NCBI GenBank assembly: GCA_023548195.1
Contig: JAJHZJ010000531.1
Coordinates: forward strand, 9,535,900-9,599,899
Length of the DNA stretch: 64,000 nt
DNA from: Bettongia penicillata ogilbyi
Lineage: Eukaryota > Chordata > Mammalia > Diprotodontia > Potoroidae
Direction of reading: 5' to 3'
The notes below the pieces were generated by a model. It made no database searches. It was not told where the DNA came from and worked only from the letters and a program-made list of their open reading frames with translations. Positions 35,053 through 46,589 of the stretch are shown one piece after another; within the stretch, counting starts at the first letter, position 1, and every line of letters starts with the position of its first letter. A program made the translations under genes and the position numbers.

Positions 35053-35189
35053 GTGGTTTTGCTTTCTTAACTATAATTTCCTCAAGAAAAGAGACTTTTA
35101 CTTTTGTGTCTCTCTCTCTAACACCTAAAATAGTGAGTGCTTGGCACATAGAAAGCAATAATTCATTACTTGATGACTGATGGAACTAG

Positions 35190-36180
35190 AGTAGGGACTA
35201 TGTGTGGTGAAATAAGGTGGCCCCCTTCTCCCCAATTACTTCTTTTCTTTATGATGACTTTGTGGGCTGGTGGTTTGGGAGACAGTGTTATTCCTAAAGG
35301 TTTCAGATTCAGAGGAGCTGATAGTCAAGAGGGTGGTGATGGGTTGGTTTGACTTGTCTCATGTTGCCTCCAATCCTCCCCTCCTCAGGCCACGCCCCGT
35401 TAGAGTCCTCTGCTACTAAAGATAAGGTATTTTGCCTACATACTGAGTGGTATTTGATGAAAAAGTCTGGGCCTTCCTCCACAGGAATTATTTCCTCAGA
35501 TGATGGTTCTGAGACCTGGGCTATCCTCCAATTCTTCACTCAGTTCATGAAGAAACAGTTCTTATTACAAACAAAGTCAAATTCCTGAAAGGTTTCCAGA
35601 TAACAAATATATGAAAATACACATCTTTTCTTTTTTTAAAAGAAAATTTATAGTGAAACTATTTAGAAAGCTGGACTTTAAAAAATAAATTCAAATCAAT
35701 AGCTCTTTTTTGAGAAATGTCCTTGGTCAAATATCTGTCATTCTTTAATATCCCACTGATCTTCTGGTAAGGTTACTGTTTAAATTATGGAGTGTGTGGC
35801 AAGAGAGGTCTTCCAAATTAAACCTCCCTTTCATTTCAATATAACTGAAAAGTCTATGAACTAGGATAAAGGTGAAACCAGCCCATATGTATTATCTAAC
35901 ATTTAACTAGAATGATGAAATCTGATCACTTGAGTTGTATTACTACAATTTAGAATATCTTGAATGCTTCCAGAAAGCATGTCTTCATTTTGTGGTGGAA
36001 AGGCAACACGACAAAAACTGGCATAGTTCCAGAAGAAAATCTTATCTTATAGGTTTTCTTTTTTTCTGATTTGTTTTATTCTGAAATTTAGAAATAAAAC
36101 AAGAATTTTCATAACACAATAGTAGAAAAAAATATCATTGCACATGAAACTGCCAACATATTGGACACAACTCTCTATTC
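35190..36180. other. Unassigned DNA
   Basis: 35.2-35.55 kb is less AT-rich and carries overlapping frames of 60-80 codons on both strands, with no domain and no repeat I know. The rest is AT-rich. Confidence 0.35.
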
Positions 36181-36184
36181 CCTT

Positions 36185-36890
36185 TATTTTTTTAATTTAT
36201 GGAAAAATTAATCATTTACATAATATATTATAATAAAAAGATGACTGCTCATGAAAGTACAAATCCATTATGTACAACATGCTATCCTTTTAAATGTGTA
36301 TTAAAATTGTCATGCAGCTTTTTTTGAACCTTTCTTCTTCTTTTCCCCCTCTGCTCTAGAGATGGCTACCATTAGACACAAATATGTGTGTGTGTTGTTG
36401 GGTGTGTATACATCCACATACACACATATATACCCAGCACACATGTGCATATCTGTCTTTATATGTAAAATCATCCTATACATACTTCTATTTATTAGTT
36501 CTTCCTCTGGATGCCTATAGTGTCTTCCTTTTCAGGTCCTTTGTAATTAATTTGGGTATTCATAATAGTGAAAAAAGTTGTTCTTGAAAGAATATTGCTA
36601 TTATTGTATTCAGTTTTCTCTTGGTTCTTCTCATTTCACCGTTCATTATGTCATGCAAGTTTATCCAAATTTTTCTAAGATCACTGAGCTCATTGTTTCT
36701 TATAGCACAGAAGTATTCCACCACATCCATATATCACATCTTTGACAGTCATACCCCAATTGATGAACATGTCTATAACTTCCAGTTTTTTGTCACCACA
36801 GATGTAACTGTTACAAATATTTTAGAACATATAAGTTATTTTCCTTTTTCCCTAATTGTCTTTGGAAATGGACCTAGTGCACCCTCTATA
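36185..36890 (-). mobile_element. Old LINE-1 3' end, antisense
   Basis: 'tgctctagagatggctacca', 'ttagacacaaatatgtgtgt', 'cttctatttattagttcttc', 'tttcaccgttcattatgtca', 'agcacagaagtattccacca', 'ccccaattgatgaacatgtc' and 'gtcaccacagatg' are the complement of the 3' UTR and ORF2 end of an L1 older than the three young copies. The plus frame at 36621-36947 is only its complement. Confidence 0.8.
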
Positions 36891-36959
36891 ATCCTCAAAG
36901 AGATTAGTCTTCTAAGAGGACACTTTTTTCTTCCCTTACTAGAATAGAAACATCCCATC

Positions 36960-37720
36960 ATTGTATTTTCTTATTACTCAAAAGTATTTACCTTATTGCT
37001 CAAATTATTTACCTTTTTTTGTATTCCTTTGGTTCCTATACTTGCATTTCAAAGACTCAATTCAGTTCTGGTAGCTTCATCAGTCAAGGTTGGAAGTTCT
37101 CTATTTCATTAAGAGTACTTATTTACCCTGCCCCCAACAGTATCTGCTTACCTTCTACAATAACATATTTCGTATTGTCTTGTCCTTCATAATGTTACCA
37201 GACCTTCTGTCACTTTCTCTATACACACTTGCTTTCTGGATTCTTTCAGTGCTTTCTTTGATTTTATTTGCTTTTCTTTTTTGAACAGGAAACTGAATTT
37301 TTGCCTATAGCACTTATGGGAGTATTTATTTTGGAATTTCTTCCAGATTATGACTGTTGGATTCTTTCTCTTTTCACTTCATTTTGTGGTTCTAATAGAT
37401 TTCTAAAATTTTCATTTTTTTAAATATAGTGACTAAGCTTCTTTTTATATTTGACATTTTCAGGTAGGTCATTTATTCCTCACCTGTTTTCCATGTCATT
37501 TTTTTCATAAAAGATACCTTAACATTTTCTGATTTTTTTCAAGTTTTCAGTTTTGTTCTAGTGTTACTTCTTGTCTCATCTATCCATTGATTCCTGTACA
37601 ATCTAATTTTCAGGAAGTTTACTAATAAAATAAAGTTTCACATCTCTTATGCAAAGTTTTTTTTTCTTTCTAATTATTTCCTCTGGCACTCTCATGTCCT
37701 TTCCATTCTTTCCTCTGGAG
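36960..37720 (-). mobile_element. Possible antisense L1 ORF1-like sequence (weak)
   Basis: The minus strand is A-rich and its broken frames are Lys/Glu-rich and coiled-coil-like (KSNSHNLEEIP, KKMKILEIY). This suits the N-terminal half of an L1 ORF1, but no landmark motif survives. The ATC tract splits it from a further stretch to about 38440 that could be the 5' region. Confidence 0.3.
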
Positions 37721-37724
37721 CACG

Positions 37725-37946
37725 TCATCATCATCATCATCATCATCATCATCGTCGTCGTCATCATCATCATCATCGTCATCATCATCATCATCGTCGT
37801 CATCATCATCATCGTCGTCGTCATCATCATCATCATCGTCATCATCATCATCATCGTCATCATCATCATCATCGTCATCATCATCATCATCGTTATCATC
37901 ATCATCGTCATCATCATCATCGTCATCGTCATCATCATCATCATCA
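37725..37946. repeat. ATC/GTC trinucleotide microsatellite, about 74 units
   Basis: A 222-bp run of ATC units with regular GTC variants and one GTT (near 37892). It is open in several frames on both strands, giving poly-Asp or poly-Met/Thr on the minus strand and poly-Ile/Val on the plus strand. None is supported as a gene. Confidence 0.96.
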
Positions 37947-38449
37947 TATACTGTTATTATTATATTCATTATTATTATTATTTTACTTATTTTCTGGTAG
38001 ATCTTTTGTTAATTCTATGAATTTTTCTTGAGGCATTGGTTGTAGATGATATGGGGTTATTCTCTTCCTCCAGGTTTATATCTTGGGATGCCTTGAGTTA
38101 ATAATGTTCCTTTATTATCAGCGTATTCTTCTTTTTACTATTTTTTCCAGACTTGCATCAGGCTGTGTGCAATTCAGGAAGGAATGGTGGGCTCTTCCTT
38201 AGAACTAGCTGGCATGATCCACTTTCTGGATAAATGAAAACTGTCTTCATACAGTAGCTTAGGAAAACTCTGGTGAGTTTACTACGCTGAGGAAATCTAT
38301 ACTGTGTGCTTCAGTTCAAGGTTCACCCCAATCATTGCTCTCCAGTTCTAAACTATGCTCTAGGGCGAATACAGCATCGCTGCAGCCTCTGATATTCTTG
38401 AGAAGATTTCTACGTACTGTTCTTCTAGGCTAGGCTTTTTTATCTATAA

Positions 38450-41030
38450 CTTTCCTCTAGTGGCTATATCCTTCTCTCCCTCTCCTCCTTCTTACCTTTT
38501 CTCTCCCCTTCCTTTCTTCCTCCCTCCTTCCTCCTTCTTCCTTTTCTGAAATAATTGTAAGAGAAATGGGACATTCTGTTTCCACTTATTCTACCAGCTT
38601 GAGGAAAGTCCAACTGAAATGGATTTTTTAAAAATTGGTTTTCCCCTAGGTTTTAGGGAAAAATCACAAATCAGCTCAAATTCATTTGACCTTTTCCCTA
38701 GCTTCTATGAAAGCCAATTCCACTACAGACTCTTATGATAAGAATCCTGTAAAAGCCTAAGTTTCAACTGGGTCTGCATTTTAGAACTGCAGTTACAATC
38801 AAGCTCAACTTCAGACTGTTGTAGAAAAGTTTTGCCCTTGGGTGGAGTTATTCAATTACTTGTGGATCCTGGAGAGAATCTGGTCTCCAATTTTTTAAAA
38901 TGGAGTTGAAGGAAAAGGGAACTTTTTAACATTCATTATGGATGTAAATGTACCAGGGAGGGCTGTAAAAAGTATTTTATTTAAGCTCATTTAAGACTGG
39001 AAGCAGAGGAACATCTGTAACTACTCTGAAGGGGACAGTGAAGGAACTTTTTATGAGTAAACTGGGATTGTTGATTTTAATTATTCGAGGACATAGATTA
39101 TTCAGTAAAGCACAAAGAGCTTATTTAACTGCTACCAGTAGCTATCCCACTGTCATCTAAGAATATAGTAGTTTCTTGGTCACGTATTTCATTTTCATAT
39201 GTATAACAAGGACAAAAATTGAAATATACCAAAATATTTAATATAGTATTAATAATTATAGGTAATAGTAATTGAAAGTTTGAAAACAGTTGAAAAATAT
39301 TATCTCACTTGGTCCTCATTAGAACTCTACATGCAAGAATCGAAGCTACCTCTTCACTATCATGCCACACTGGAGGTATGAGAAGAAATATTGTCTTTAG
39401 TTGTTTAAAAATATTCCAAGGCTGGGCTAGTGGATACTGGTCTATTTTTTTCTACCTAAAATTGGATATATAAGGATCCTTTTTTCCCAGAAGAATTTTT
39501 CACATACACATAATCACACCTTGCAGTTGTTACTACAGATACCTGCAAAGTCAGAGTGTGAATAGTAAATCACCACTCATGGATCACCTCTGTTTGTTAC
39601 AGTTCATCCTCTAATTAGGATGGTAACTGTCATCAGGTAGCCTGTGTTCTAGGAAGGAAGCATCCTTTAATTTCAGTATTAAAAACTGGAAATTTAAAGC
39701 TCCTTAGCTGTGATATTTTGTGGGGAGGGGTGAAGAAAAGGAGGGGGAAGTTATTATGCCTGCACTCTCATTAAGGCATCTTTCTCTATTTGGGAGGTGA
39801 GAGTGGGTGGGCTACAGCTTACTGGCAGTTTTTCACTGTTATTTGATACAGAGCAGACTTAATGAATGAAAGGTCATCCTATTTTCACATTCTGTCATAA
39901 TCAGATACATGAAGACACCATGAATGATGACAGACATATCTCCTAAATGCATATCAAAGGTCCAATTCTTTTCTTTTATATTATTGATGCTTCTTAATGA
40001 GGGTGAAACATTTCAGGATCCCTACTAGATGGGAAACTTTTATTCTTAAAGAAATACTTCATTGATCAACAGGAATCTTCATCTCCAAATATGGGAATCT
40101 CTTTCCTAAAAAAAAAAATGAATTTGCTAATAGCAACTGGAAATAGTTTGGGACCCAGGCTGTTGCAAAGCTTTTCTGAAATGACACCATTGATTTTTAC
40201 TAACGAGGACACTAGCTGGGCTTTTTTTTTTGTAGCCTGTCCCTCATCACAATGAATATCAATAAAATGAAATTAATGGATATTTACTTAACTGCATCTG
40301 TCTGTAATCTGTGGCTTGACTCTATAGGAAGAAAGAAATTTCTTGTTGAACAAGATTGTAATGGGTCATTTTGGTTTGGTGGAATTCACTACATGCATCT
40401 CTGCACTCTTCAGAGAGATAAATTCCCACCTCCTACAAAGAAAGAGTACCATGGAATTACAATGATTTTTGTTTGTTTTGTTTTTTTCCTTGAAATATAG
40501 ATAGTGAATGAATCTAACACATCTGTACAAAAGTGACTATGGGATTAAAGTTACTATTATGCTTCTGAAGTCTTCTCTTTGCCACCTGGTCAGCCAGCTG
40601 TCCAGGTTCTCCCTCTAAGTGACAAGAGGATGTAAGAAGTTGACAGAAAGGTAAAATGCATTAAGGGGCGATTAAGTAGTAAACATAAAGGATAACATGC
40701 ATAGTCAGAGTCATGAGTATTTGTTATTATTCTAAATTTATTAATTTTATGAAGCTGTTTGAGTTGACAGTGCTAACAGTTATGAGTGATCCTTAAGCAA
40801 TTTTTTGATCTTAGGATTTGGAGAAAAAAATCTTTCATTTTACATTTGAGGAAATTGAGACCTGGGACTTATGCAGGTGTTCAGCTTCTTTCTACTAGAG
40901 CATTCAGTCTCTCTAATGAGAGAGATTAATCTCCAATATTTTCCTAATAATTTCATTATAAATACATAGAAGAAACTTGGAATCCAGTAACTTATGATTG
41001 CAGAACCATTATCTCATTGTGGGAAGCATG
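38450..41030. other. Long stretch without recognised repeats or genes
   Basis: A CT-rich patch (38465-38545) and ordinary DNA. Parts of 39.7-40.0 kb have the even texture of conserved non-coding DNA. The 82-codon plus frame at 40252 has no domain. This is one of the longest intervals here with no repeat I can name. Confidence 0.35.
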
Positions 41031-41039
41031 ATAGGGTAC

Positions 41040-41240
41040 AATGAAGATAGCATGAAACTTGTGGTGTTGAATTTGGGGTTTTGGGGTCTGATTTCAAATC
41101 CTAGTCCTGCCACTCACTATTTCTATGACCTTGGAAAAGCCCTTTAACCCTATTTGCCTCACTTTCTCATCTGTAAGATGAAAGTATTGGAATAGATGTC
41201 TCCCAATGTCTTTTCCAGCCCCAATTTAATCCTAAGATTT
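41040..41240 (+). mobile_element. MIR-type SINE
   Basis: 'gggtctgatttcaaatccta', 'gtcctgccactcactatttc', 'atgaccttggaaaagccctt', 'cctcactttctcatctgtaa', then 'ggaatagatgtctcccaatg' and 'ccagccccaatttaatccta'. Confidence 0.8.
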
Positions 41241-41299
41241 TCTACTATTGCAATTAGTGATTAAGATTGGGAAATATCAATATTTAGAGTATTCTAAAG

Positions 41300-41490
41300 T
41301 TACAACTCACTTTCCTCACAACTCCTGGTTTGGGATAATACACGACCCCCCACTTTACGGATTGTGAAACTCGGACTCTGAGAGGCTAAGGGATTTAGCC
41401 AAAGGTAAAGAGAGGATAAACAAAAAGTGAAGACTGAATCAAGATCTTTTAAATCCAAGAGCAGGGCTTTATCTGTTCTTCCAAACTTGT
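41300..41490 (+). mobile_element. MIR fragment
   Basis: 'cactttacggattgtgaaac', 'tctgagaggctaagggattt' and 'gcagggctttatctgttctt' follow MIR order. The 166-codon minus frame (41300-41800) spans this MIR and the next microsatellite, so it is not a gene. Confidence 0.65.
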
Positions 41491-41519
41491 ATGTTAATTG
41501 CATTTTTGCTAAGGTGCTC

Positions 41520-41700
41520 CTATATATGTGTGTGTGTGTGTATTTATATGTGTATATATGTGCATGTGTATATATGTGTATATGTGGGTACGTATATATA
41601 TGTATATATTCGCCTACATGCATATAAGGAAATATATGTATTTGACAGTTATACATATATATGCATGTTAATACACATATATACACATTACATAACATAT
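41520..41700. repeat. TG/TA microsatellite
   Basis: Imperfect tgtg/tata units on alternating strands, giving Tyr/Ile/Cys-rich frames in several registers. Confidence 0.9.
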
Positions 41701-41879
41701 GATGAGCTGAGAATAGGAAAAACACTACAAAAGTAATTTCAGCAAAGAATTCAAAAGGAATGCCTTGTGTGTTCTTTGCTTTATTTGTGGTAGCTCCCAA
41801 GTAGAGATTCTCTTTATAATGAAGTTAGATATATATTCAAGTTTTTCCTAGGGTAGGGATAGAGTAGACTGCAAGGGAA

Positions 41880-42230
41880 AGTGCCAGCCAGTCACGTTTG
41901 CATGTGATAAATAATCAGTTGCAAGCTCAGTGTGTGATGCTTGTTAAAACCCAGGCACTGGAACAGCTCCCGAAAAGCTCTGCCACCACCACCACCACCA
42001 ATCTCTTTTGCATCTCATTGGCATTTGAGGACGTTAATTGACTCATTATTCCAATTCATATTCAGGAAAGGAAGTTGATTAAGGAAGGCAGATGCAGAAT
42101 CTCCAGACACATTTGTAGCTGCATTGTTTGTCCCCGCAGTTTACTTGAGTTATTAAAATACTTAGGAAGCTGTAGCCAAGGGGACAAGGAACGTGTTTTA
42201 TGAAGTGTCTCCCTAATGGACTTGTATTAT
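41880..42230. other. Candidate conserved non-coding element
   Basis: Mixed-composition block with dense factor-like words: octamer-like 'atttgcat'-type strings ('cacgtttgcatgtgataaat', 'cttttgcatctcattggcat'), and 'gacgttaattgactcattat' with an AP-1-like TGACTCA. No open frame; one short CCA run at 41983-42000. Inference only. Confidence 0.3.
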
Positions 42231-42309
42231 TTTTTCAATTTTTTAAAATATGATTTTATATTACTTTATTTTTATTTTGACCATAGACTACTATCTCAAC
42301 ATCTATTCT

Positions 42310-42440
42310 TAAAAATTATTTGTACTACTACCAACTACTACCTACTATTACTAGCTACCATTTGTGTAACACTTATTACATGCTAAGTACTTGCAATTAT
42401 AATTTCATGTGATCCTCCAAGAACCCGAGTAGATAGATGT
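42310..42440 (+). mobile_element. MIR fragment
   Basis: 'tagctaccatttgtgtaaca', 'cttattacatgctaagtact' and 'aatttcatgtgatcctccaa' form the 5' half of MIR. Confidence 0.75.
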
Positions 42441-42479
42441 GTGTTGTTTCTACATAGATGTTTTCATATTATCTCCCTC

Positions 42480-42595
42480 TCATTATCTGGCAAGTTACTT
42501 AAGGGCTGGTGTTTCTGTGATTCCCAACACTTAAAATAGCATCCGGTATATAGTTAGGTGCTTAATAAATGCTTGTTGGCTTAATTTAACTAGCA
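42480..42595 (+). mobile_element. L2-type 3' end fragment
   Basis: 'acttaagggctggtgtttct', 'gattcccaacacttaaaata' and 'ttaggtgcttaataaatgct', the standard L2 terminus. Confidence 0.75.
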
Positions 42596-42829
42596 CCCTG
42601 ATACACTACTTTATGTTACCTATATCTTCCAGTGGCAAATCTTATAACTATACTTCTCTTATGTTTCAGTTGCTTACTTCAAGGTTCCCATTGGTGGATA
42701 TTCCCCTGAAGAAGCACAATTTCCTTCTGTCTGTCTTTGGATCCTGTCTTAGAAATGCTCCAGTACACTCCAGAGCATATAAGGTTTGCACTGACCATGC
42801 CACATTAGATGGACAGACTGAGAGATAGA

Positions 42830-43720
42830 CTGATACGCCAGGCACTGTATTAATCACTAGGGATATAAGAACAAGCAAGAAAGTCAGTTTCAGGCCTCAA
42901 GAAATTCATATTCTAATGGGGGAGGCAACACGCAAGCAAGCAATCAATTTAATGAGTAGACAGGAGGTAATCTCAGAGGAAAGGCACTAGCTGGGGAGAC
43001 TTCCTCCAGAATGTCTGATCTGAGTTTTGTCTTGAAAGAATCCAGGAAGCTTGTACATGGAGATGAGGAAGAATATTCTAGACATGAGATGCAGCCAGTG
43101 TAAAGACAGAATCAGAACACAGAAATTTATGTTGAAGGAAATACAAGAAGGCTGATGTGGCTGGCTCATAAACTATACTCAGGGGTGTAAAATATATGAA
43201 GACTGGAAAGGTAGGAATAACCAGATTTTGAAGGATTTTGATTGCCAAATAGAATTTTATAATTCATCCTGAAGGTGATATGCTGTTACTGAAGATTACT
43301 GACCAGGTGAAGGGGGAAACAGCAGAAAGGGTCAGAAATTCATTTTAAGAAAATCACTTTGGCAACTGAGTAAAGGTTGGCTTGGAGTGAGAAGATCTGA
43401 ATAGAGAAATCAGCCAGAAAGCTATTGTAATAGTCTAAGTTTGAAGTGATAAAATTCTGAATTAAAGTGGTGATTGTGTTAGAGGAAAATATGGGGATAT
43501 ATTTGAAAGATATTGTGAAGGTAGAATCAACAAAACTTAGCAATAAATGGTATAGAAAGAGAGAGTAAAAGAGAGAAGCTGAGGACAACACTGAGTTCAA
43601 GTTTGGGTGACAGGGACAATGAAGGTGCCCTTGATCTTTAATAGAGAAGTTGGGAAGCAAGTAGTGATGGGAGTGGTTGGGGGATAATTAATATCTCTTT
43701 TAGACATGTTGAGTTCAAGA
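42830..43720 (+). mobile_element. Long old interspersed repeat, copy 1 (family not named)
   Basis: Block order: 'gccaggcactgtattaatca', 'aagaaattcatattctaatg', 'ggaagcttgtacatggagat', 'aaaggtaggaataaccagat', 'tcatcctgaaggtgatatgc', 'aatcactttggcaactgagt', 'gctattgtaatagtctaagt', 'gacatgttgagttcaagaag'. The same order recurs at 56830-58135 and its first half at 43930-44345, so it is a dispersed repeat of about 1 kb. I know the family by sight in mammals but cannot name it. No open frame of note. Confidence 0.65.
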
Positions 43721-43929
43721 AGCCTACCATTTTCACTCCTTCATATATATTCCACTCAATAATTGACTTATCACATACATTTACACTTTCATTCCTGCCA
43801 CTGCTCCGAAGTCTGCAACCATTTATGCTACTTCTAAATGTACTTTTCATATTATACATTATTTGAATCAAACTGGGAACAGAGAAGATTCTTCAACTTC
43901 ATCTGCTACCTAAATTAGTAATCATGGTG

Positions 43930-44345
43930 ATTTTAACAACCAATAAACATTTACTAAGCACCTACTAAGGGCCAGGTGCCATGTTAAGGGCCGGGTATTC
44001 AAGGAAAGGCAGTAGGCAGTACCCACACTTGAGGACTTCACAATGTAAATGGGGGAGATTACATGCAAATAACTCTATACAAAATAGTTATATACAAGAT
44101 AAATAGGGAATCATCAACATAGAGAAGACTGGGAAAGGTATTCTGTAGGTGGGCTTTTAGCTAAGACGTGAAGAAAGTCGGGGAAGCCAGAAAGCAGAGA
44201 CATGAGGCACAGCCTGTGACAATTCCTGGAATTGTTAGGTGGAGTGTCTTGTTCAAGGAATAGTAAAGAGGCCAGTATCACTGTTTCAGAGTTTATGGAG
44301 GGTGGTGGTGTAAGGTATAACAAAACCAGAAAGGTAGGGGAAGGC
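43930..44345 (+). mobile_element. Long old interspersed repeat, copy 2 (5' half)
   Basis: 'accaataaacatttactaag', 'cacctactaagggccaggtg', 'cacacttgaggacttcacaa', 'ttttagctaagacgtgaaga', 'gtggagtgtcttgttcaagg' and 'aaggtataacaaaaccagaa' match the first half of the family described at 42830. Confidence 0.65.
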
Positions 44346-44639
44346 GGCAGACAATGAAGGTCTAATAGATAGATGATTTATATAAAATAAGTTTATTTTT
44401 TATTAAGAAGGGGTGATTTTAATACACTATTAGATATAATTTTGTTACCTTCTGATATTGCTATCATAAATGTAAAATCCACATACATCCTTATGATGAT
44501 GACACTAGAAGAAATTAAATAGCAGATCATTCCTTCAGACATGTTTTTTTTTTCCAATCTTCATACCCCAAATTTCATTCTCATTTATCTAGCAACAAAG
44601 CTGTCATTCCCAGCTACCCTATTAAACCAAACTGTTCTC

Positions 44640-44850
44640 AAAAAATTAGAGAGACAGAGAGGGACAAACAAAGGAAGGAAGGAAGAGGGAGGAAGTAAAA
44701 GAAGGAAGGAAGGAAAGAAGGAAGGAAAGAAGGAAGGAAAGAAAGAGAGGGAGGGAAGGAAGGGAGAAGGAAGAAGGTAGAGAAGGAGGAAAAGAAAGAA
44801 GGAAGGGAGAGAGAAGGATGGAGGGAAGGAGGGAGGATGGATAGGATATA
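44640..44850. repeat. Purine-rich GGAA/GGGA tract
   Basis: Imperfect GGAA, GAAA and GGGA units, over 95 percent purine on the plus strand by eye. The frames across it are compositional. Confidence 0.9.
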
Positions 44851-44869
44851 AAAGTAAAGGATGCCTAGC

Positions 44870-46580
44870 TGCATGCTGACTCTTCTCTATGGTAATCTCC
44901 AGATGAACATTTGATGGTAGTAAAGAGCACCTTACTCAACTTTCTCACAGGTCAACAATTGATGATCACAACATTAAAAAAAATGCTTAGCTCCATTTTT
45001 TTTCTTCCTTGACTAAATGGTATTGTTGTGCATGCAAGATTTGTTTGTCCCACAACACCATAACACAACTGCTACAACCTGTACCTGCTGCTCAACCCTA
45101 CAACAGTCACCCTTTTGCAGGATGACTTCATTTAATTCCTATAAATGTCATTTTTATTGACATGTGCCCTGCGTGGATAGAAGCTTATCCTTGCATCCAT
45201 GCATATTCCATCAGTCTTGCCAAGAAACTCTTCAAGGAATTCATGTTAAAACTTAGAATGTGTATGTGTGTGTATAATAACATACAAATTTCTTAAAATA
45301 CAACTGCACTGTAATCTTACTCAGAATTTAGTGAAACTATAGAATGTAAAATTTCAGTAAAAGATATTTAGCCAAAATAAATGCAGAAAATAGCCTCAAG
45401 TTGCTTGATGCTTTCTCTTCATCTCCTGATGCACATTAGATACATGGTAAACAGAAATGTCATGTGATGTGAGTTTCTCATGACATGCACAAAGAAAATG
45501 CCAAGGAGACTTCTAGATGTAACATGTAACATAGGACATAGACCTCCAGTTGACAGAAACTGTACTGAATTATTCCAAGGCACACACAAAATATGGTAGG
45601 TCTGTTCAGAAGCAGGTGCTATAAGTCTTAGCCTGACCAGAATTTTGATTCTTCTAGAAGAATGGTTCCACAAGAAATACTCCCCAGAAGAATAACCTGT
45701 AACCTCACTGGAATGGATGAATGACAGTAGTTCTCATTGACCACAAACACTGTGATCCTTGCCAAGAAAATCAGATATGGAGTCTTCCATCAATTTCTCA
45801 ATGATTCCTCTACTTTTCCACCCAAATATATTCATTCCTATTTTATACATCTGTTCGCCTTCATGACCAAAGAAATGAAACCCCAAACCAGATATTCTAG
45901 AGTACCTACCCCTCTTATGCCCTCCTTCTTCAACATGATTGGAGGATGAATTTTTAGGGGAGAGAAATGTGAATACTCTTTTATTTCATGATTACATTTG
46001 TCATTTCTCAGAATAGTTTTTGCGGTAGTCACTAGACAAGACCTCAGATTGAAACGCTACAAAACTGTCCCGTATGCAACTTTGTTTTCTCTCTTGGGAT
46101 GCTATTCCTTGTATGTCTTTTACCTGTATTAATAAATAGGATGGACTTTAACACTTTCCTGAAACTAGTCCAAGTAGGTACTTCATCAACAAGTTTCATG
46201 TTGGGTATATTCAGTGTGAAGAAATGCCCCTGTTGGTCAGTCTACCAGCAGTCACTTAGTTCCCTTTGATAGCAATTTTCTCCATGTCCTGGCGTGGCAT
46301 TTTGAGAATACTCATGATGCATTTAAGGTACTGACTATAGTGATCTTCAGCAAAAAAAAAAAAAAGAAAGAAACATATTATGGTCCAGGATGATAGGTGG
46401 ATCATCCTTCTCACCTTCAGGTTTTCAATAGAGTTCTGCGTTGCTAACATGACTGTTCAAAAATAATCCACTGAAATCTGGGAAAATACTACCGTGGAGG
46501 GCATTCATAAATATCTTCGGTGCCATCTCACTCTTGCCTTTGATTACTCTTCAATTATCTACCCTCTTAGTGACTGTTTT
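44870..46580. other. Unassigned DNA
   Basis: 45.4-46.1 kb has mixed composition and several 60-84 codon frames on both strands, and could be an old retrocopy. I recognise no protein, and no target duplications were found. Confidence 0.35.
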
Positions 46581-46589
46581 GAGTAAAGA

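Larger units (their letters stand above)
34110..35180 (+). mobile_element. L2 LINE 3' end, interrupted
   Basis: 'ccagtgtctccccattacct', 'ctccacaatctgatggctat', 'tttgcactggccgcttcttc' and 'ttagaatccctgatttcctt' follow the known L2 3' region. It continues after a SINE (34530-34785) with 'tctacctgaag' and 'cagatgccaatgtcttcccc'. It ends after the GATA tract with the L2 terminus 'gagtgcttggcacatagaaa'. The order dates L2 before SINE. Confidence 0.75.

Noticed and set aside
37603..38020. Long frames of poly-Asp, poly-Met and poly-Ile/Val
   Set aside because: They are the reading frames of the ATC/GTC microsatellite; no start context, domain or splice support.
41300..41800. 166-codon minus-strand frame
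   Set aside because: It crosses a MIR and a TG/TA microsatellite; the middle third is His/Tyr/Ile repeat sequence.
45419..45949. Possible retrocopy at 45.4-46.1 kb
   Set aside because: Mixed composition suggested it, but no protein motif, poly(A) tail or target duplication could be seen.
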